From Salinibacterium sp. SWN248 (lineage in GTDB: Bacteria; Actinomycetota; Actinomycetes; Actinomycetales; Microbacteriaceae): 64,000 nt of DNA. Both the position numbers and the translations under genes were made by a program. The notes beneath the pieces are model-generated. The model had not been told where the DNA came from and did not search any database. It saw only the letters and a list, made by a program, of their open reading frames with translations. Where the stretch lies: positions 744,001 through 808,000 of the forward strand of contig NZ_JADYWW010000001.1 in assembly GCF_015864575.1 (NCBI RefSeq). Reading direction: 5' to 3'. Of the stretch, positions 60,834 to 64,000 are shown in pieces. Within the stretch, counting starts at the first letter, position 1; every line of letters begins with the position of its first letter.

Positions 60834-61115
60834 ATGCCACGCAGTCTGAAGAAGGGCCCCTTCGTCGACGACCACCTCCTACAAAAGGTTGTCAAGGCGA
60901 ACGAAGCCAAGAGCAAGAACGTAATCAAGACCTGGTCGCGCCGCTCGATGATCGTTCCAGCAATGCTGGGTCACACGATCGCGGTGCACGATGGTCGCAA
61001 GCACATTCCGGTGTTCATCACCGAAACCATGGTTGGGCACAAGCTCGGCGAGTTTTCGCCCACCCGTACCTTCCGTGGACACGTGAAGGACGACAAGAAG
61101 GGTCGCCGCCGCTAA
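60834..61115 (+). CDS. rpsS: 30S ribosomal protein S19
   Basis: 93 residues. [18 protein letters not shown] at the N-terminus, then [20 protein letters not shown]. Binds the 30S head with S13. Confidence 0.99.
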   Translation: MPRSLKKGPFVDDHLLQKVVKANEAKSKNVIKTWSRRSMIVPAMLGHTIAVHDGRKHIPVFITETMVGHKLGEFSPTRTFRGHVKDDKKGRRR

Positions 61116-61139
61116 CGCGGTGGTGGAGGAGGTAGAGAA

Positions 61140-61532
61140 ATGGTGGAGTCGATCGCACGCGTGCGTCACATCCGCGTGACCCCCATGAAGGCTCGTCGCG
61201 TTGTCAACATGATTCGCGGCAAGCAAGCACAGGAAGCACTGGCAATTTTGAAGTTCGCACCTCAGGGCGCGAGCGAGCCGGTCTACAAGTTGGTTGCATC
61301 TGCAATCGCGAATGCGCGAGTCAAGGCAGACGCTTCGAACACGTTCCTGGACGAACAGGATCTGATCATCTCGAAGGCTTATGTCGACGACGGTGCAACG
61401 CTCAAGCGTTTCCAGCCGCGTGCCCAGGGCCGCGCGTTCCAGATCCTGAAGCGCACAAGCCACATCACGGTCGTGCTGGCCACGCCAGACCACGTCGTTG
61501 AAGCCGAGGCCGACAAGGCAGGGAAGAAGTAA
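61140..61532 (+). CDS. rplV: 50S ribosomal protein L22
   Basis: 130 residues. [17 protein letters not shown] near the start and the tunnel hairpin loop around [16 protein letters not shown] lies before the ATG. The stop overlaps the rpsC start (TAATG). Confidence 0.99.
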   Translation: MVESIARVRHIRVTPMKARRVVNMIRGKQAQEALAILKFAPQGASEPVYKLVASAIANARVKADASNTFLDEQDLIISKAYVDDGATLKRFQPRAQGRAFQILKRTSHITVVLATPDHVVEAEADKAGKK

Positions 61533-62347
61533 TGGGACAGAAGGTAAACCCCTACGGTTTCCGTCTGGGAATCACCACCGACCACGTGTCGCGTTGGTTC
61601 TCCGACAGCACCAAGCCGGGTCAGCGTTACAGCGACTACGTTGCGGAAGATGTAAAGATCCGCAACCTGCTCAAGTCGAACCTCGACCGCGCAGGTGTTG
61701 CTCGCATTGAAATCGAGCGCACCCGTGACCGCGTTCGCGTAGACATTCACACTGCCCGTCCGGGCATCGTGATCGGTCGCCGCGGCGCCGAAGCAGAGCG
61801 TATTCGTGGCGAGCTCGAGAAGCTCTCCGGTAAGCAGATCCAGCTCAACATCCTCGAGGTCAAGAACCCCGAGGCTGAAGCTCAGCTCGTTGCACAGGGA
61901 ATTGCGGAGCAGCTTGCTGCTCGTGTCGCTTTCCGTCGTGCAATGCGCAAGGGTCTTCAGGGCGCCCAGCGCGTTGGTTCGGTCAAGGGTGTTCGCATCC
62001 AGGTATCGGGTCGTTTGGGTGGCGCAGAAATGAGCCGCTCAGAGTACTACCGCGAAGGTCGCGTTCCGCTGCACACGCTGCGCGCAAACATCGACTACGG
62101 CTTCTACGAGGCTAAGACCACGTTCGGTCGTATCGGTGTCAAGGTGTGGGTCTACAAGGGCGACATCACCAACAAGGAGCTCGCTCGCGAGCAGGCTAAC
62201 CAGAAGTCGTCGCGTCCAGAGCGTCGCGATGGTGGCGACCGTGGCGGTCGTCGCACCGGTGGCCCTTCGTCCGCACCGAAAGCTGAAGCACCCAAGGCAG
62301 AAGCCCCCAAGGCCGACGCACCGGTTGCAGCAGGAGTTGAGGCATAA
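61532..62347 (+). CDS. rpsC: 30S ribosomal protein S3
   Basis: 271 residues, longer than the ~230 of E. coli. The KH domain has [12 protein letters not shown] (about 79-90). The last ~55 residues are an Arg/Gly then Lys-Ala-Glu-Ala-Pro repeat tail of the kind seen in actinobacteria. Forms the mRNA entry tunnel with S4 and S5. Confidence 0.99.
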   Translation: MGQKVNPYGFRLGITTDHVSRWFSDSTKPGQRYSDYVAEDVKIRNLLKSNLDRAGVARIEIERTRDRVRVDIHTARPGIVIGRRGAEAERIRGELEKLSGKQIQLNILEVKNPEAEAQLVAQGIAEQLAARVAFRRAMRKGLQGAQRVGSVKGVRIQVSGRLGGAEMSRSEYYREGRVPLHTLRANIDYGFYEAKTTFGRIGVKVWVYKGDITNKELAREQANQKSSRPERRDGGDRGGRRTGGPSSAPKAEAPKAEAPKADAPVAAGVEA

Positions 62348-62349
62348 CA

Positions 62350-62769
62350 ATGTTGATTCCGCGTAAGGTCAAGTACCGCAAGCAGCACCACCCCTCCCGT
62401 AGCGGCCACGCTACTGGTGGAACCACGGTGTCGTTTGGCGAGTACGGTATTCAGGCTCTGACGCCCGCATACGTTACGAACCGCCAGATTGAGGCAGCTC
62501 GTATCGCAATGACGCGTCACATCAAGCGTGGTGGAAAGGTGTGGATCAACATCTACCCCGACCGCCCGCTCACCAAAAAGCCCGCTGAAACCCGCATGGG
62601 TTCCGGTAAGGGCTCGCCCGAGTGGTGGGTCGCCAACGTCAAGCCAGGTCGCGTGCTCTTCGAGCTCAGCGGCGTGGACGAGACGACTGCGCGCGAAGCA
62701 CTCACTCGTGCAATTCACAAGCTGCCCCTCAAGGCACGCATCATCAAGCGCGAGGAGGGCGACGCATAA
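62350..62769 (+). CDS. rplP: 50S ribosomal protein L16
   Basis: 139 residues. [17 protein letters not shown] at the N-terminus and the conserved [14 protein letters not shown] loop (about 80-93) that reaches the A-site tRNA. Starts two bases after rpsC; the stop overlaps rpmC. Confidence 0.99.
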   Translation: MLIPRKVKYRKQHHPSRSGHATGGTTVSFGEYGIQALTPAYVTNRQIEAARIAMTRHIKRGGKVWINIYPDRPLTKKPAETRMGSGKGSPEWWVANVKPGRVLFELSGVDETTAREALTRAIHKLPLKARIIKREEGDA

Positions 62770-63101
62770 TGGCGATCGGATCCAAGGAGCTAGCCCCTGT
62801 CGAGCTAGACACTTTTGAAGACGAACGACTCGTTGACGAGCTGAAGAAGTCGAAGGAAGAACTTTTCAACCTTCGTTTCCAGGCCGCAACTGGTCAACTG
62901 GAAAGCCACGGACGTATTCGCGCTGTAAAGCGCGACATCTCCCGCATCTACACGGTTATCCGTGAGCGCGAGCTGGGCATCCGTGCAACCCCCGCTGCCG
63001 TCGAGGCTCCCGCTAAGGAGACCAAGAAGCGCAGCACCAAGAAGGCAGACGCCGCGGTTGAGACTGCAGCAGACGCCGCTGACGAGACGAAGGAGGCGTA
63101 G
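62769..63101 (+). CDS. rpmC: 50S ribosomal protein L29 with C-terminal extension
   Basis: 110 residues from ATG 62769 (TAATG overlap with rplP); the frame is open further upstream but inside rplP. The first ~75 residues are L29 ([21 protein letters not shown], here [12 protein letters not shown]). The remaining 35 are Ala/Lys/Glu/Thr-rich and not found in E. coli L29, but common in actinobacteria. Confidence 0.97.
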   Translation: MAIGSKELAPVELDTFEDERLVDELKKSKEELFNLRFQAATGQLESHGRIRAVKRDISRIYTVIRERELGIRATPAAVEAPAKETKKRSTKKADAAVETAADAADETKEA

Positions 63102-63103
63102 TC

Positions 63104-63403
63104 ATGGCCAAGGTTGAAGACAAGAAGACCGCGGAGACGACCGCCGAGGTCGCTCGTGGGTACCGTAAGACCCGTCGCGGACTGGTTACGAGCGACAAGA
63201 TGGATAAGACCATCGTTGTCATCGTTGAAGACCGCGTAAAGCACCCGTTGTACGGCAAGGTCGTTCGCCGTAACTCCAAGGTGAAGGTTCACGACGAGGC
63301 CAACACGGCCGGCGTCGGTGACTCCGTACTTATCAGCGAGACCCGTCCGCTCAGCGCTACGAAGCGCTGGCGTCTGGTCGAGATCCTCGAAAAGGCTAAG
63401 TAA
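63104..63403 (+). CDS. rpsQ: 30S ribosomal protein S17
   Basis: 99 residues with a short extra acidic N-terminus, then [19 protein letters not shown] and [10 protein letters not shown]. Primary 16S-binding protein. Overlaps rplN by one base (TAATG). Confidence 0.99.
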   Translation: MAKVEDKKTAETTAEVARGYRKTRRGLVTSDKMDKTIVVIVEDRVKHPLYGKVVRRNSKVKVHDEANTAGVGDSVLISETRPLSATKRWRLVEILEKAK

Positions 63404-63774
63404 TGCTTCAGCAGGAATCCCGAGTAAAGGTTGCCGATAACACCGGCGCCAAGGAGCTCCTCACGATTCGCGTTCTCGGTGGCTCAGGCCGTCGTTACGC
63501 AGGTCTCGGCGATGTCATCGTGGCAACCGTCAAAGACGCGATTCCTGGCGGAAACGTCAAGAAGGGTGAGGTCGTCAAGGCCGTCATCGTTCGCGTTATC
63601 AAGCAGACTCGTCGTCCAGACGGCTCATACATCAAGTTCGATGAGAACGCGGCTGTAATCCTCAAGTCCGATGGCGGAGACCCCCGTGGTACCCGCATCT
63701 TCGGGCCGGTTGGCCGCGAACTTCGTGACAAGAAGTTCATGAAGATCATCTCGCTCGCACCGGAGGTGCTGTAG
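63403..63774 (+). CDS. rplN: 50S ribosomal protein L14
   Basis: 123 residues. Begins [19 protein letters not shown], with the [15 protein letters not shown] and [10 protein letters not shown] blocks. Forms an intersubunit bridge. Two bases before rplX. Confidence 0.99.
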   Translation: MLQQESRVKVADNTGAKELLTIRVLGGSGRRYAGLGDVIVATVKDAIPGGNVKKGEVVKAVIVRVIKQTRRPDGSYIKFDENAAVILKSDGGDPRGTRIFGPVGRELRDKKFMKIISLAPEVL

Positions 63775-63776
63775 AT

Positions 63777-64000
63777 ATGGCAAAGATTCGCAAGGGTGAC
63801 CTCGTACAGGTCATCAGCGGCCCGACCGAAGAGCGTGGCGGAAGCCGCGGCAAGCAGGGTCGCGTAATCAGTGTTATCGCTGGAAAAGACCGCATTGTCG
63901 TGGAGGGTGTCAACTTCGTCACCAAGCACGTCAAGGTTGGCCAGACTCAGCGTGGAACCAAGACCGGTGGCATCGAGACGATGGAGGCATCAATTCACGT
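63777..64000 (+). CDS. rplX: 50S ribosomal protein L24 (3' part beyond window)
   Basis: The first 74 codons are visible: [15 protein letters not shown], then [14 protein letters not shown] (the KOW motif) and [15 protein letters not shown]. An assembly initiator near the tunnel exit. Truncated only by the window edge. Confidence 0.97.
   Translation, partial: MAKIRKGDLVQVISGPTEERGGSRGKQGRVISVIAGKDRIVVEGVNFVTKHVKVGQTQRGTKTGGIETMEASIH

Overview
The window is a high-G+C actinobacterial chromosome segment, most likely from a member of Microbacteriaceae. The evidence is the frequent GTG and TTG starts, the actinobacterial rpoB/rpoC, str and S10 operon order, the C-terminally extended S3 and L29, several actinobacterial families (DUF4916 Nudix, CGNR zinc finger, the 2-phosphosulfolactate phosphatase family, alternate-signal exported proteins), and the recurring word GGATGC/GCATCC. 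No tRNA, rRNA, phage, insertion sequence or CRISPR array was recognised.

Region 1 (1-15376) is a mosaic of small housekeeping and accessory units. On the minus strand are a DNA-repair pair (Lhr helicase overlapping the start of Nei), an esterase, a membrane-anchored protein, a DEAD-box RNA helicase with a long leader, a DUF1684 protein, topoisomerase IB and a SRPBCC protein. On the plus strand are a DUF4916 Nudix protein, an MDR oxidoreductase, a 2-phosphosulfolactate phosphatase-like protein and a DUF427 protein. A CGNR regulator and a SprT protease (minus) close the region.

Region 2 (15400-19501) is a minus-strand operon for a SipW-type signal peptidase and four exported proteins, three of which resemble TasA/camelysin-type or alternate-signal substrates. 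It looks like a cell-surface fibre or matrix system. Its upstream region (19153-19501) is packed with phased repeats and inverted repeats and is the most unusual non-coding DNA in the window.

Region 3 (19502-29190) holds a spermidine-synthase-like gene divergent from an agmatinase-family gene, then rpoB-rpoC with a recognisable promoter and terminator.

Region 4 (29211-46672) is a complete monoderm type IV pilus locus: pilB, pilT, pilC, then pilA, three large minor pilins, prepilin peptidase, and pilM, pilN, pilO. It is preceded by a minus-strand two-component set (two overlapping membrane sensors, one with a decayed ATPase domain, and a NarL/LuxR response regulator) and a small cysteine-rich protein. 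G/C-rich motifs are shared between the pilus promoters, the response-regulator leader and the surface-protein promoter of region 2, which suggests co-regulation (inference).

Region 5 (46673-64000) is rpsL-rpsG-fusA-tuf, then a self-contained histidine-utilisation island (an IclR regulator divergent from hutH-hutU-hutG-hutI), then the S10 operon from rpsJ to the first part of rplX. The hut operon splits the str and S10 ribosomal operons.

The best candidates for something undescribed are the SipW-dependent surface operon with its repeat-rich control region, and the pilus locus with its 300-residue disordered PilT extension, its large minor pilins and its pseudo-kinase sensor.
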